Shown piece by piece: positions 42,285 through 50,847 of a stretch of 64,000 nucleotides of DNA. Source of the stretch: Novosphingobium ginsenosidimutans (GTDB lineage Bacteria; Pseudomonadota; Alphaproteobacteria; Sphingomonadales; Sphingomonadaceae); assembly GCF_007954425.1 (NCBI RefSeq), contig NZ_CP042345.1, positions 372,001 to 436,000 of the forward strand. Reading direction: 5' to 3'. Below the pieces are notes generated by a model. It was not told the origin of the DNA. It saw only the letters and a program-made list of their open reading frames with translations, and made no database searches. How positions within the stretch are numbered: the stretch's first letter is position 1; every line of letters begins with the position of its first letter. A program made the position numbers and the translations under genes.

Positions 42285-43324
42285 CCGACGAAGTAATCAT
42301 TCGCCGCGAAGGGGCCGCCGGCTTCCTCTCGCTCAACCGCCCCGGTGCGATCCATGCGCTGACCCTGCCGATGGTCCACGCCATGACGGCGGCGCTGCTT
42401 GAATGGCGCGACGATCCAGAGGTCAAGGCCGTGATCATCGATCACGCCGAAGGCCGCGGGTTCTGCTCCGGCGGCGATATCGCCTTTCTGCGCAATTCAG
42501 CGCTGAACGATGGCGGCACTTCGGGCCGCAAGTTCTTCCATGACGAGTACCAGCTCAACCACCTGATCTTCACTTACGAGAAGCCGGTGGTGGCCTTCAT
42601 GGACGGGATCACCATGGGTGGCGGGGTCGGCATTTCGCAGCCCGCCCGGTTCCACGTCGCGACCGAGAACACCCGCTACGCCATGCCCGAAACCGGGATC
42701 GGCCTGTTCCCCGATGTCGGCGGCGGCTGGTACCTCTCGCGCCTGCCCGGCCGGATCGGCCAGTTCCTGGCGCTGACCGGCGCGCGGCTCGATGGAGCCG
42801 AGTGCAAGTGGGCCGGCCTTGCCACCCACTACCTCCCGCACAATGTGCTGGCCGAGGCCAAGGAGCGGATTGCCCACGGCCACGAGCCGGGCCAGGTCCT
42901 CTCCGCCTTGGCAGTCACCCCGCCGCCGGCGAAGATCGAGGCCAATGCGGCCGCGATCGCCAAGCACTTTGCTTCGGACCGCTATGAGGACGTCCTCGCC
43001 AGCCTGGCGGCCGACGACAGCGAGTGGGCCGCGAAGGAACTCGCCGCGCTGCGCACCAAGTCACCCCAGACCTGCAAGGTCGCGCTGCGCCAGCTCCATG
43101 ACAGCCTCAACTGCGCCGACTTTGCCGCCAACATGGTGATGGAATACCGCATCGCCTCGCGTGTCCTGACCCGCCCCGACTTTGCCGAAGGCGTCCGTGC
43201 GGTGATCGTCGACAAGGACAATGCCCCCAAGTGGGACCCCGCCACCCCCGAGGGCGTGAGCGATGCGCTGATCGACAGCATCTTCGCCCCCCTCCCCGCC
43301 GATGAGGAATGGAAACCCCTATGA
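42281..43324 (+). CDS. 3-hydroxyisobutyryl-CoA hydrolase
   Basis: This is a crotonase-fold enzyme of 347 aa, longer than simple hydratases. It carries SLNRPGAIHALTLPMVHAM, the oxyanion stretch EGRGFCSGGDIAFL and FMDGITMGGGVGISQPARF, then MPETGIGLFPDVGGGWYLSR, all typical of HIBCH. It releases CoA from 3-hydroxyisobutyryl-CoA in valine breakdown. It is coupled to both neighbours by ATGA. Confidence 0.93.
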   Translation: MTDEVIIRREGAAGFLSLNRPGAIHALTLPMVHAMTAALLEWRDDPEVKAVIIDHAEGRGFCSGGDIAFLRNSALNDGGTSGRKFFHDEYQLNHLIFTYEKPVVAFMDGITMGGGVGISQPARFHVATENTRYAMPETGIGLFPDVGGGWYLSRLPGRIGQFLALTGARLDGAECKWAGLATHYLPHNVLAEAKERIAHGHEPGQVLSALAVTPPPAKIEANAAAIAKHFASDRYEDVLASLAADDSEWAAKELAALRTKSPQTCKVALRQLHDSLNCADFAANMVMEYRIASRVLTRPDFAEGVRAVIVDKDNAPKWDPATPEGVSDALIDSIFAPLPADEEWKPL

Positions 43325-44103
43325 GCTATGAAAACATCCTGGTCGAACAGCGCGGCGCGGTGACGCTGGTCACGCTTAACCGGCCGCAGGCGCTCAATGC
43401 GCTCAACTCAACGGTGCTGGAAGAGCTGATCGACGCCTTCGCGAAGTTCGAGGCCGATGCCTCGAAGGGCTGCGCGGTCCTCACCGGGGCGGGCGAAAAG
43501 GCTTTTGCTGCCGGCGCCGACATCAAGGAAATGTTTGAAAAGCCGGCCGCCGAATTCTTTGCGCAGGACTTCTTCAGCCGCTGGACCAGCCACCTGGTCA
43601 AGACCACGCGCAAGCCCTGGATCGCCGCAGTCAACGGCTTTGCCCTGGGCGGCGGGTGTGAGCTGGCGATGATGGCCGACATCATTATCGCATCTGAGAA
43701 CGCCAAGTTCGGCCAGCCCGAAATCAAGCTGGGCGTCGGCCCGGGCATGGGCGGCAGCCAGCGGCTGACCCGGGCCATCGGCAAGTCCAAGGCGATGGAA
43801 ATGTGCCTGACCGGGCGGATGATGGGCGCCGAGGAAGCCGAGCGCTCGGGCCTGGTCTCACGCGTTGTCCCGCTTGCCAGCCTGGTCGACGAGGCGGTCA
43901 AGCTCGCCGCCGAGATCGCCGCCATGCCCCCGCTCGCCGTCATCGCCAACAAGGAAGCGGTCAACGCCGCTTTCGAAATGACGCTGGAGCAGGGCCTGAT
44001 CATGGAGCGCCGGATCTTCCAGGTCCTGACCGCGACCGAGGACAAGGTCGAAGGCATGGGCGCCTTCATCGAGAAGCGGCCGGGCGTATGGACCGGGCGC
44101 TAA
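43321..44103 (+). CDS. enoyl-CoA hydratase (crotonase)
   Basis: This 260-aa crotonase has TLNRPQALNALNS, GAGEKAFAAGADIKEM and VNGFALGGGCELAMMADIII, with catalytic Glu positions in GQPEIKLGVGPGMGGSQRL. In this operon it should hydrate methacrylyl-CoA to 3-hydroxyisobutyryl-CoA, although short-chain hydratases are broad. The start ATG at 43321 overlaps the previous stop by ATGA. The end overlaps the small membrane gene at 44088 by 16 bases. Confidence 0.95.
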   Translation: MSYENILVEQRGAVTLVTLNRPQALNALNSTVLEELIDAFAKFEADASKGCAVLTGAGEKAFAAGADIKEMFEKPAAEFFAQDFFSRWTSHLVKTTRKPWIAAVNGFALGGGCELAMMADIIIASENAKFGQPEIKLGVGPGMGGSQRLTRAIGKSKAMEMCLTGRMMGAEEAERSGLVSRVVPLASLVDEAVKLAAEIAAMPPLAVIANKEAVNAAFEMTLEQGLIMERRIFQVLTATEDKVEGMGAFIEKRPGVWTGR

Positions 44104-44357
44104 TCATTTCAGTGGTCATGTTTGGTGCAGGCGTGTTTTTCACATGGTCTGCGGTGGGCGGCTGGCGCAACCTCAAACACGACAACATCAGCATTCTTGA
44201 GGCGGGTATTTTGAAGGTCACTGGCGCTGAGCCTCTACCAGTGACGGGTTTCGATCGGTGGCTTCAGCGTTTCCAATTGGTGATGATGTCGCTTTTCGGC
44301 CCGGTGATGATCTTCATTGGCGGCTTTGGATTTCTCTCGGAGTTGGGTGTGTTATGA
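44088..44357 (+). CDS. small two-helix membrane protein (89 aa) inserted in the valine operon
   Basis: Two membrane helices are visible: ALIISVVMFGAGVFFTWSAV (about 4-24) and LVMMSLFGPVMIFIGGFGF (about 63-83). A mainly polar loop with WRNLKHDNISILEAGILKVT lies between them. ATG at 44088 is inside the hydratase gene's end and the stop overlaps mmsB by ATGA, so it is translated in the operon. Its base composition is visibly lower in GC than the flanking genes, suggesting later acquisition. No family recognised. Confidence 0.78.
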   Translation: MDRALIISVVMFGAGVFFTWSAVGGWRNLKHDNISILEAGILKVTGAEPLPVTGFDRWLQRFQLVMMSLFGPVMIFIGGFGFLSELGVL

Positions 44358-45223
44358 AGATCGCTTTCATCGGCCTCGGCAACATGGGCGGCGGGATGGC
44401 CGCGAACCTGGTTAAGGCCGGGCACACGGTTCATGCCTTCGATCTCAGCGCCGAGGCGACCGAGCGCGCCACGGGCAACGGCTGCGCGGTCTTCCCGACC
44501 GTCCGTGAGGCCGTGCAGGGCGTCGATGCGGTGGTTTCGATGCTGCCCAACGGCAAGATCGTCGAGAGCGTCTACACCGCCGACGTGATCGGCCAGGCTC
44601 CGGCTGGCGCGCTGCTGCTCGATTGCTCGACCATTGACGTCGATACGGCGCGCAAGGTTGCATCTGCCGCCGAAGCCGCTGGCTATGCGATGGTCGATGC
44701 CCCGGTTTCGGGCGGGATCGCTGCGGCCAATGGCGGTACGCTGACCTTCATGGTCGGCGGCACCGAGGACGCCTTCAAGCGCGCCGAACCGATCCTGGCC
44801 GCCATGGGCAAGGCCGTGATCCACGCCGGTGCCAGCGGCGCGGGCCAGGCCGCCAAGATCTGCAACAACATGATCCTGGGCGCGACGATGATCGCCACCT
44901 GCGAAGCCTTTGCGCTGGCCGAGAAGCTCGGGCTGGACCTCCAGACCTTCTTCGATATCTCGTCGAAGGCCTCGGGCCAGTCCTGGTCGATGACCTCCTA
45001 TTGCCCGGTCCCCGGCGTTGGCCCGCAATCGCCCGCCGACAATGGCTACCAGGGCGGGTTCGCTGCCGCGCTGATGCTCAAGGACCTCAAGCTCGCGCTC
45101 GAAGCTGCGCAGAGCGTTGGCGCGAATGTCCCGATGGGCACCCGCGCCGAAGAGCTTTACGAAGCCTTCGCGGCTGCCGGGAACGGCGGCGTGGACTTCT
45201 CTGGCATCATCAAGACGCTCTGA
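44354..45223 (+). CDS. mmsB: 3-hydroxyisobutyrate dehydrogenase
   Basis: MmsB oxidises 3-hydroxyisobutyrate to methylmalonate semialdehyde, feeding MmsA. The Rossmann motif MKIAFIGLGNMGGGMAANLV opens the protein. DAPVSGGIAAANGGTLTFMV is the substrate-binding signature, and the catalytic Lys168 lies in GAGQAAKICNNM. ATG at 44354 is the start. Length of 289 aa is normal. It closes the operon and is convergent with the GH3 gene three bases on. Confidence 0.96.
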   Translation: MKIAFIGLGNMGGGMAANLVKAGHTVHAFDLSAEATERATGNGCAVFPTVREAVQGVDAVVSMLPNGKIVESVYTADVIGQAPAGALLLDCSTIDVDTARKVASAAEAAGYAMVDAPVSGGIAAANGGTLTFMVGGTEDAFKRAEPILAAMGKAVIHAGASGAGQAAKICNNMILGATMIATCEAFALAEKLGLDLQTFFDISSKASGQSWSMTSYCPVPGVGPQSPADNGYQGGFAAALMLKDLKLALEAAQSVGANVPMGTRAEELYEAFAAAGNGGVDFSGIIKTL

Positions 45224-45226
45224 GCG

Positions 45227-47608
45227 TCAGAACGAGCAGTCCGCCCCCGCCGGCATGGCCTGGCGCGATACGGCTGCGATCTGCAGCTTGAGCGGCCCGC
45301 TGGAGGTAATCGCCAGCGACTGGCCAAGCCCCGGCGCGCAGGCATCGGTGATGATCATCTCGCGCCAGCCCTTCCCCGCGCTCAGCGCAAGCTGGCGGGT
45401 GATGTCGACATTGTTCTTGCCTAGCGTCAGCTTGACCGGCGCCTGCGGCTGATCGGGCAGGAAATAGCTGATCCGGAACGCTCCCGAACCGGACTGGCGA
45501 TGGGCGAAGGACAGGGTCGCACCCGGAGCGAAAGTGATCTCACGCGCATCTTCCTGGCGTTTGCGATCAACCCCGCGCGCGGCGATGCCGCCGGCCTGGC
45601 CGCGCAGGCCCGGCAGCGGTGCGCCATCGCCGGTGATCATGGTTCCGGGCGCCAGCTTGCCATCGACAAACCAGTCAGCTGCCGGGCCGGCGTTGAGGTA
45701 GGCGCAGGTTTCATCGAGCTTGCCGACCGTGCTGCGCTCACCCAGGCTCAGACCGTAACCGAGGTTGAACAGCGCGCCTTCCGGCCCGTTGACCGGCTTG
45801 CCATCGCAGTGGGCCGGCCAGCTGAATGAGAGCCGGCCGGTAGCGGGGCGCTTGCCATAGAGCACGTCGGCCACGCCGGCGCCTTCGCTGCCCGGCAGCC
45901 AGGCGGCGACAAAGGCGTCGGCAGCGTTGATCTCGCGGTTCATCCATAGTGGCCGGCCCGAAAGGAATACGGCCACGGTGCGCACGCCGGCCGCCTTGAA
46001 CTTGCGCAGCAGGTTCAGGCCTTCCTCATCGGTGAAGACGGCGTTCTTCCGGTCACCTTCGAATTCGGCGTAAGGCTCCTCGCCGAAGACCACCACGGCG
46101 ACATCGGGCTTGGCGGCATAGCTGCCGTCAACCGACAGCGTGGCCGATCCGCCCGCCGCTTCGGCCGCTTGCTTGAGGCCGGTCCAGATCGAGGTGGCGC
46201 CAGGGAAATACTTCTCGTTGGTCAGCTCGAGCCCGCCCTGCCAGGTCAGCGTCCAGCCACCGGAGGCCTGGGCGACGCTGTCCGCCCCGCGGCCGGTTAC
46301 CAGAATCTTGGCACCAGCGGCCAGCGGCAGGACGCCATCGTTCTTGAGCAGGACCTGCGACTTGGCGACAGCCTCGCGCGCAACGGCGCGGTGCTGGGCC
46401 GCGCCGAGCAGCGCAAAATTGCCGCCATTGGGTCGCAGCGATGGCTTGACCGCAGTCGGCTCCAGCAGACCCAGCCGCAGCTTCATGCGCAGCACGCGGG
46501 CCACGGCTTCGTCCAGCCGCGCCATGGGGATCGTGCCGTTCTGCACGTCGCGCATCAGATTGGCGTGGAGCGCGCGCCAGTCGTCAGGCACCATGTACAT
46601 GTCGAGCCCGGCGAGTAGCGACTGGGTGCAATCGTCCACCTTGCAGCCGGGAATCTGGCCATGGGCGTTCCAGTCCCCCACGACCATGCCCTTGAAGCCG
46701 AATTCATCGCGCAGCACGCCGGTCAGCAGATCGCGGTTGCCGTGCATCTTCACCCCGTTGACCGAGTTGAAGCTGGCCATGATGCTTTCCACGCCCGCGG
46801 CAATCGCGGCGGGATAGGGCTTGGCATGGATCGCCTTCAATTCGGCGATATCGCCGCTGACATCGCCCTGATCGACCCCCTGGGTCGTGCCGCCATCGGC
46901 GAAGAAGTGCTTGGCCGTGGCGATGACCCGGTCACCGCTGAGGTGTTCCGGCGTGCCGACCTTGCCTTGCAGCCCCTCGATCAGCGCGGCACCCAGCGGC
47001 GCGACGATATCCGGGTCTTGGGAATAGCTTTCATAGGAGCGTCCCCAACGCCGATCGCGCGCCACAGCGATGGTCGGTGAGAAATCCCACTCGATGCCGG
47101 TTGCGCGCATTTCCAGCGCGGTCGCCGCGCCGATCCGCCGCACCAGACCGGCATCGCGGGTGGCGCCAAGGCCAACGTTGTGCGGGAAGATCGTCGCGCC
47201 AATTACGTTGGTGTGCCCGTGGACGGCGTCCGTTCCCCAGATCGCCGGGATCGCCGGTTCGCCGTTCGGCAGCGGCTCGGTCGAGGCTTCCCACATTTCG
47301 TCCGCCAGCTTGAGCCACTGGGAAGCCGGTGCAAACTCGTCGCCATAGGGGCCGCCGTTGCCGCCGTTGAGGTAGCTGCCAAAGCGGTAGCGCTCCATGT
47401 CGGCGGCGGTGAACGAGTTGATCTGCGGCTGGATCAGCTGGGCGACCTTGCGCTCCAGGCTCATCCGAGCCAGCAGGTCGGCAATCCGCGCGTCTTCACT
47501 TTGCGGCGCTGCTTGAGCCAGCGCGACCGGCGCGGTCGAAACGGCGGGCCCCTGCGCGCAGCCTGCCACCAACATGACGCTTGCGACCGTCAGCATCCCG
47601 ATGCGCAT
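45227..47608 (-). CDS. GH3 family beta-glucosidase lipoprotein
   Basis: The N-terminus MRIGMLTVASVMLVAGCAQG is a lipoprotein signal, so the enzyme is probably membrane-tethered in the periplasm. GH3 features are RWGRSYESYSQDP, KHFFADGGTTQGVDQG and nucleophile Asp312 in GFKGMVVGDWNAH. The (alpha/beta)6 sandwich and a C-terminal ExoP-like beta domain (about 640-793) follow. It cleaves terminal glucose from beta-gluco-oligosaccharides. A GTGAACGTTCTC operator 26 bases upstream suggests its own LacI-controlled promoter. Confidence 0.94.
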   Translation of the reverse strand: MRIGMLTVASVMLVAGCAQGPAVSTAPVALAQAAPQSEDARIADLLARMSLERKVAQLIQPQINSFTAADMERYRFGSYLNGGNGGPYGDEFAPASQWLKLADEMWEASTEPLPNGEPAIPAIWGTDAVHGHTNVIGATIFPHNVGLGATRDAGLVRRIGAATALEMRATGIEWDFSPTIAVARDRRWGRSYESYSQDPDIVAPLGAALIEGLQGKVGTPEHLSGDRVIATAKHFFADGGTTQGVDQGDVSGDIAELKAIHAKPYPAAIAAGVESIMASFNSVNGVKMHGNRDLLTGVLRDEFGFKGMVVGDWNAHGQIPGCKVDDCTQSLLAGLDMYMVPDDWRALHANLMRDVQNGTIPMARLDEAVARVLRMKLRLGLLEPTAVKPSLRPNGGNFALLGAAQHRAVAREAVAKSQVLLKNDGVLPLAAGAKILVTGRGADSVAQASGGWTLTWQGGLELTNEKYFPGATSIWTGLKQAAEAAGGSATLSVDGSYAAKPDVAVVVFGEEPYAEFEGDRKNAVFTDEEGLNLLRKFKAAGVRTVAVFLSGRPLWMNREINAADAFVAAWLPGSEGAGVADVLYGKRPATGRLSFSWPAHCDGKPVNGPEGALFNLGYGLSLGERSTVGKLDETCAYLNAGPAADWFVDGKLAPGTMITGDGAPLPGLRGQAGGIAARGVDRKRQEDAREITFAPGATLSFAHRQSGSGAFRISYFLPDQPQAPVKLTLGKNNVDITRQLALSAGKGWREMIITDACAPGLGQSLAITSSGPLKLQIAAVSRQAMPAGADCSF

Positions 47609-47633
47609 TGAACTCTCTCACCCCGGTATTTTG

Positions 47634-47645
47634 TGAACGTTCTCA
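47634..47645. promoter_or_regulatory. LacI-type operator upstream of GH3 gene
   Basis: GTGAACGTTCTC matches the GTGAACGTTCAC palindrome before the TonB-dependent receptor gene at 11 of 12 positions. It lies in the 73-base gap between the MFS stop and the GH3 start. The likely binder is the LacI protein encoded at 48844-49908. Confidence 0.6.
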
Positions 47646-47681
47646 TTCGCATGAGGAAAGGGGGAAAGTCAAGTTGCTGGC

Positions 47682-48875
47682 TTAGCGGGCGGGTGAGACC
47701 TTCTGCAGCAGCAGTCCGGCGCTCGCTGCCAGCAGGGCCAGCAGGCCGAACAAGGCCGGATAGCCCGCCACGGGGACAATCGCGATGGTCAACCACGGCA
47801 TGACCAGTGACGGAACCGTGTTGGCAAGATTGAACAATCCCAGATCGCGCCCGCGCCGGTCGGGCCGGGGCAGGATCCGCAGGGTCTGGGCCGAATGCAG
47901 CGCAAGAAACACCGCGCTCGACACGCCGAACAGGCCATAGGCCAGCATCGCTCCAGTCACGCCAGGCGCAAGGGCCATGCCCAGCAGCCCCAACGCCGAG
48001 ACCAGCGCGCAAATCTGGAGCGGGGCAATCGGCCGGTCGGTACGGTCTGACCATCGACCGACCAGCAGGGCTAACGGCACCGAAACCAGCATGATCAGGC
48101 TGAAGAGCCGTGCGGTCTGGTTATCGCTGACTGTGGGGTCCAGGCTGAGCAGCCAGAAGAACAGGTAAGCGAACAGCGTCGCTTCGGCCACTTGGACTGC
48201 CAGCCGCGCCAGCCACATCCGCAGCGCCAAACCGCGCGCACGATGCTGTTCAGACGGCGCCTGAGGGCGTTCGAGCAGGGGCGGTGCGTTGTTCAGCACA
48301 ACCGGCAGCACGCAGACAGCCACCAACAGGGCAACTAGGCCCAGCCGCGCCTGCCCATCCGCCAATCCGGGAATGGTGACCAGCGCCCCCGACAGCGCCC
48401 CCAACCCCGGCGCAAAGGCCATCAGTCCGCCAAGCAGGCCCTTGCGGTCATCAGGGACCAGGTCACCGGCCCATGCGGCCAGCGGCCCAAGCATCATGTT
48501 GAGCCCGAGCTGCCAGGCGACAATCGCGGCGACAATTCCGGGCAGGCTGGTCATCCGTCCGATCACCAGCAACAGGGTGCAGGACAGCGCCAGCCCGGCG
48601 GCGATCCAGCCGCGGCGGTTATGGGTGATGTCGCTGAGGAAGCCGAACAGAATGCCCGCCAGGCTCGCCGCGATCGCGCCGATCAGCGCGATATAGGCCA
48701 GCCAATCCACCCCGGTAGTCTTGCCGGCCAGGCCTGCGACCTGAACCGGCAGCAGGATCGAAAGCAGCGGGACATAGCCAATCGTTCCGCCCGCCCAGGC
48801 CAGTGCATAGAGCAGGATGAACCGGTCAACCGGTGCGCGCGGATCAAGCACCCGGTGCGTCTGCAAGCGGGGCAA
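47682..48875 (-). CDS. MFS transporter, probable sugar importer
   Basis: Twelve hydrophobic helices in 397 aa are seen, with the helix 2-3 motif LFGFLSDITHNRRGWIAAGL typical of the major facilitator superfamily, here close to the GPH/sugar-type carriers. It is preceded by the LacI gene, overlapping by 32 bases, and followed by the GH3 gene. Import of glucose or disaccharide released by the GH16/GH3 enzymes is inferred from position. Confidence 0.88.
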   Translation of the reverse strand: MPRLQTHRVLDPRAPVDRFILLYALAWAGGTIGYVPLLSILLPVQVAGLAGKTTGVDWLAYIALIGAIAASLAGILFGFLSDITHNRRGWIAAGLALSCTLLLVIGRMTSLPGIVAAIVAWQLGLNMMLGPLAAWAGDLVPDDRKGLLGGLMAFAPGLGALSGALVTIPGLADGQARLGLVALLVAVCVLPVVLNNAPPLLERPQAPSEQHRARGLALRMWLARLAVQVAEATLFAYLFFWLLSLDPTVSDNQTARLFSLIMLVSVPLALLVGRWSDRTDRPIAPLQICALVSALGLLGMALAPGVTGAMLAYGLFGVSSAVFLALHSAQTLRILPRPDRRGRDLGLFNLANTVPSLVMPWLTIAIVPVAGYPALFGLLALLAASAGLLLQKVSPAR

Positions 48876-49908
48876 CGGATTCGCGCACGAAGATGCTGGC
48901 GCGCTCGACAGTCAGTTCCTTGGGCGCAGGCTGCCCCTTCTGGGCGGCGATCAGCAACTCGACCGCCCGCGATGTGGTCGCGGCAATCGGCTGATCGACA
49001 GCGGTCAGCGGCGGCTGGGTGAAGTGGACCAGCGGCGTGTTGTCAAAGCTGATCAGCGACAGGTCCCGCGGCACCGTCAGCCCCATCAGCCGCGCAACCT
49101 CCAGCGTGGCGAGCGCCATCTGGTCATTGCTGGCGATGATTGCGCTTGGCCGCTGGGGACCGGACAGCAGCTTGCCGGCCGCTTCGACGCCTGAGGCAAA
49201 GCTGAAGTCACCTTCGGCCAGCAGCCCGTCGCAAGGCAGCCCCGCCTCCGTCATCGCGCGCCGCCAGCCATCGACGCGCCAGCCGCTGAGGGCATATTCG
49301 CTTGAGCCAGAAATAAAGCCGATCCGGCGATGGCCGCGTTCCAGCAAGTGCTCCGTCGCCTGATAGGCCGAGCCCTCATCATCCATCGAGACCGGGATGC
49401 CCGCGCCGTTCTGGATCGAGCCGATCCGCACGAAGGGAATCTTCTGTTCAGCGAGGAAACTGACGATCTGAGGATTGTCGGAGTGCGGCGGCGTCAGGAT
49501 GATCCCGTCGGGCTGCAGCGCGGCAATGGCACCGAGCAGTTCGCGCTCGACATGGTCGGAGTGCGTATCGACCAGTTCGAAGATCATCCGGTAGCCGTGC
49601 TCGGCGCACTTCAGCATGCCGCCCAGCAGCATCTGATCGACCCAGTCGGTCCCCTGGCGGGCCTGCCAGTCAGCGATCGTGCGGTCGCGGTCGTTGATGG
49701 CGAGGATCAGGTAAGAGCGTGATCCGCTCAGCCGCTGGGCAGCGATCGATGGAACATAGCCCAGCTTGTCGATCGAAGCCTGGACCCGCTCCTTCATTTC
49801 CGGACGGACGTTGGGCTCATTGTTGATGACGCGGCTGACCGTCTGCAGCGAAACCCCTGCATCGGCAGCCACGTGCTTGATCGTTACAGCCTGGCGGCGT
49901 CGCGCCAT
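48844..49908 (-). CDS. LacI-family transcriptional regulator of the polysaccharide locus
   Basis: The N-terminal headpiece VTIKHVAADAGVSLQTVSRV and the hinge helix IAAQRLSGSRS lead a periplasmic-binding-protein-like effector domain (about 62-340, with AIIASNDQMALATLEVARLM). It should bind the GTGAACGTTCAC-type operators at 58749 and 47634 and release them when a beta-glucan-derived sugar binds. It starts three bases after the GH16 stop and overlaps the MFS gene, so it is in the operon it controls. Confidence 0.94.
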   Translation of the reverse strand: MARRRQAVTIKHVAADAGVSLQTVSRVINNEPNVRPEMKERVQASIDKLGYVPSIAAQRLSGSRSYLILAINDRDRTIADWQARQGTDWVDQMLLGGMLKCAEHGYRMIFELVDTHSDHVERELLGAIAALQPDGIILTPPHSDNPQIVSFLAEQKIPFVRIGSIQNGAGIPVSMDDEGSAYQATEHLLERGHRRIGFISGSSEYALSGWRVDGWRRAMTEAGLPCDGLLAEGDFSFASGVEAAGKLLSGPQRPSAIIASNDQMALATLEVARLMGLTVPRDLSLISFDNTPLVHFTQPPLTAVDQPIAATTSRAVELLIAAQKGQPAPKELTVERASIFVRESVAPLADAPGA

Positions 49909-49911
49909 CGA

Positions 49912-50847
49912 TTACTTGCCCCCTTGCGCCGAGCCAGTCTCGGCGGAGATCCCTTTCGCCTCGGGCACTTGCCAGACGCGAACCCAATCGATCTCCATCC
50001 GCTTGGGATAGCTGTCAAGTCGCACCCCGCCAAGCCCGCGCGTTTCGGCCAGCTTGCCGCCGATTGCAAGGTTGAGGATCAGGTGGAACGGCTGATCGAA
50101 TGGCGCGCCGCGAACCTTGGAGCCGGTGGTCGACCATTCATCGGCCGTGCGCACGGCATAGGTCTTGCCATCAACCTGCCAGGTGATCCGTTCCGGCCCC
50201 CATTCGATCGCATAGGTGTGGAAGCCGCCGTCGAGAACTTCGGGGAAGGGCACTTCCTCGCCCTTGTGCTTGTTGTTCGGCCACTTGCCGCCGAAGTGGA
50301 GCGTGCCAAGGATCGTGTTCTCGCGCCCACCAGGGCATTTGGCGCAGGGCACGCCCAGGTTCACGGCCTCAAGAATATCGATCTCGCCCGATGCAGCCCA
50401 GGTGCCGTAACGGTCCTTTTCCGGCAGCATCCAGATCGCTGGCCAGGTCCCCTGTCCTTGCGGCAGCTTGGCCCGCACCTCAACCTTGCCATAGCGCCAC
50501 GAAGCCTTGCCGCGAGTGGAGAGCCGGGCCGAGCTGATGTCGCGGGTCGCTTCGGCCTCGGGCGTGGCCGAGGTGCGGCGCAGATGCTCGGGCAGCGCCG
50601 GGCCGGTAACGCGCTCATACCGCGCGGTGATGACCAGCTTGCCATCCTCGATCGTGGCATTGCGCGGGCTCTTGGTATAGCACTGGTGCTCGTCGTTGCC
50701 GCCGCCCCAGCAATCGACATCGAAGCCCCACTTGGAACGGTCGATCTTGTCGCCATCGAACTCGTCCGACCAGACCATGGTCCAATTGTCAGCCGCCGCA
50801 GCAGGCGCCGCCAGCAGGGCCAGAGCAAGAACCGCCGCGCGCTTCAT
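49912..50847 (-). CDS. GH16 family endo-beta-glucanase (laminarinase/lichenase type)
   Basis: A signal peptide (MKRAAVLALALLAAPAAAAD) precedes a GH16 jelly roll. The catalytic E-x-D-x-x-E is GEIDILEAVN (Glu155, Asp157, Glu160). Substrate-cleft Trp residues occur in GTWPAIWMLPE and GFHTYAIEWGPERITW. It probably cuts beta-1,3 or mixed beta-1,3-1,4-glucans in the periplasm. The CAKCPGG insert with two cysteines is a small oddity. ATG at 50847 overlaps the halogenase-like stop by ATGA. Confidence 0.94.
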   Translation of the reverse strand: MKRAAVLALALLAAPAAAADNWTMVWSDEFDGDKIDRSKWGFDVDCWGGGNDEHQCYTKSPRNATIEDGKLVITARYERVTGPALPEHLRRTSATPEAEATRDISSARLSTRGKASWRYGKVEVRAKLPQGQGTWPAIWMLPEKDRYGTWAASGEIDILEAVNLGVPCAKCPGGRENTILGTLHFGGKWPNNKHKGEEVPFPEVLDGGFHTYAIEWGPERITWQVDGKTYAVRTADEWSTTGSKVRGAPFDQPFHLILNLAIGGKLAETRGLGGVRLDSYPKRMEIDWVRVWQVPEAKGISAETGSAQGGK

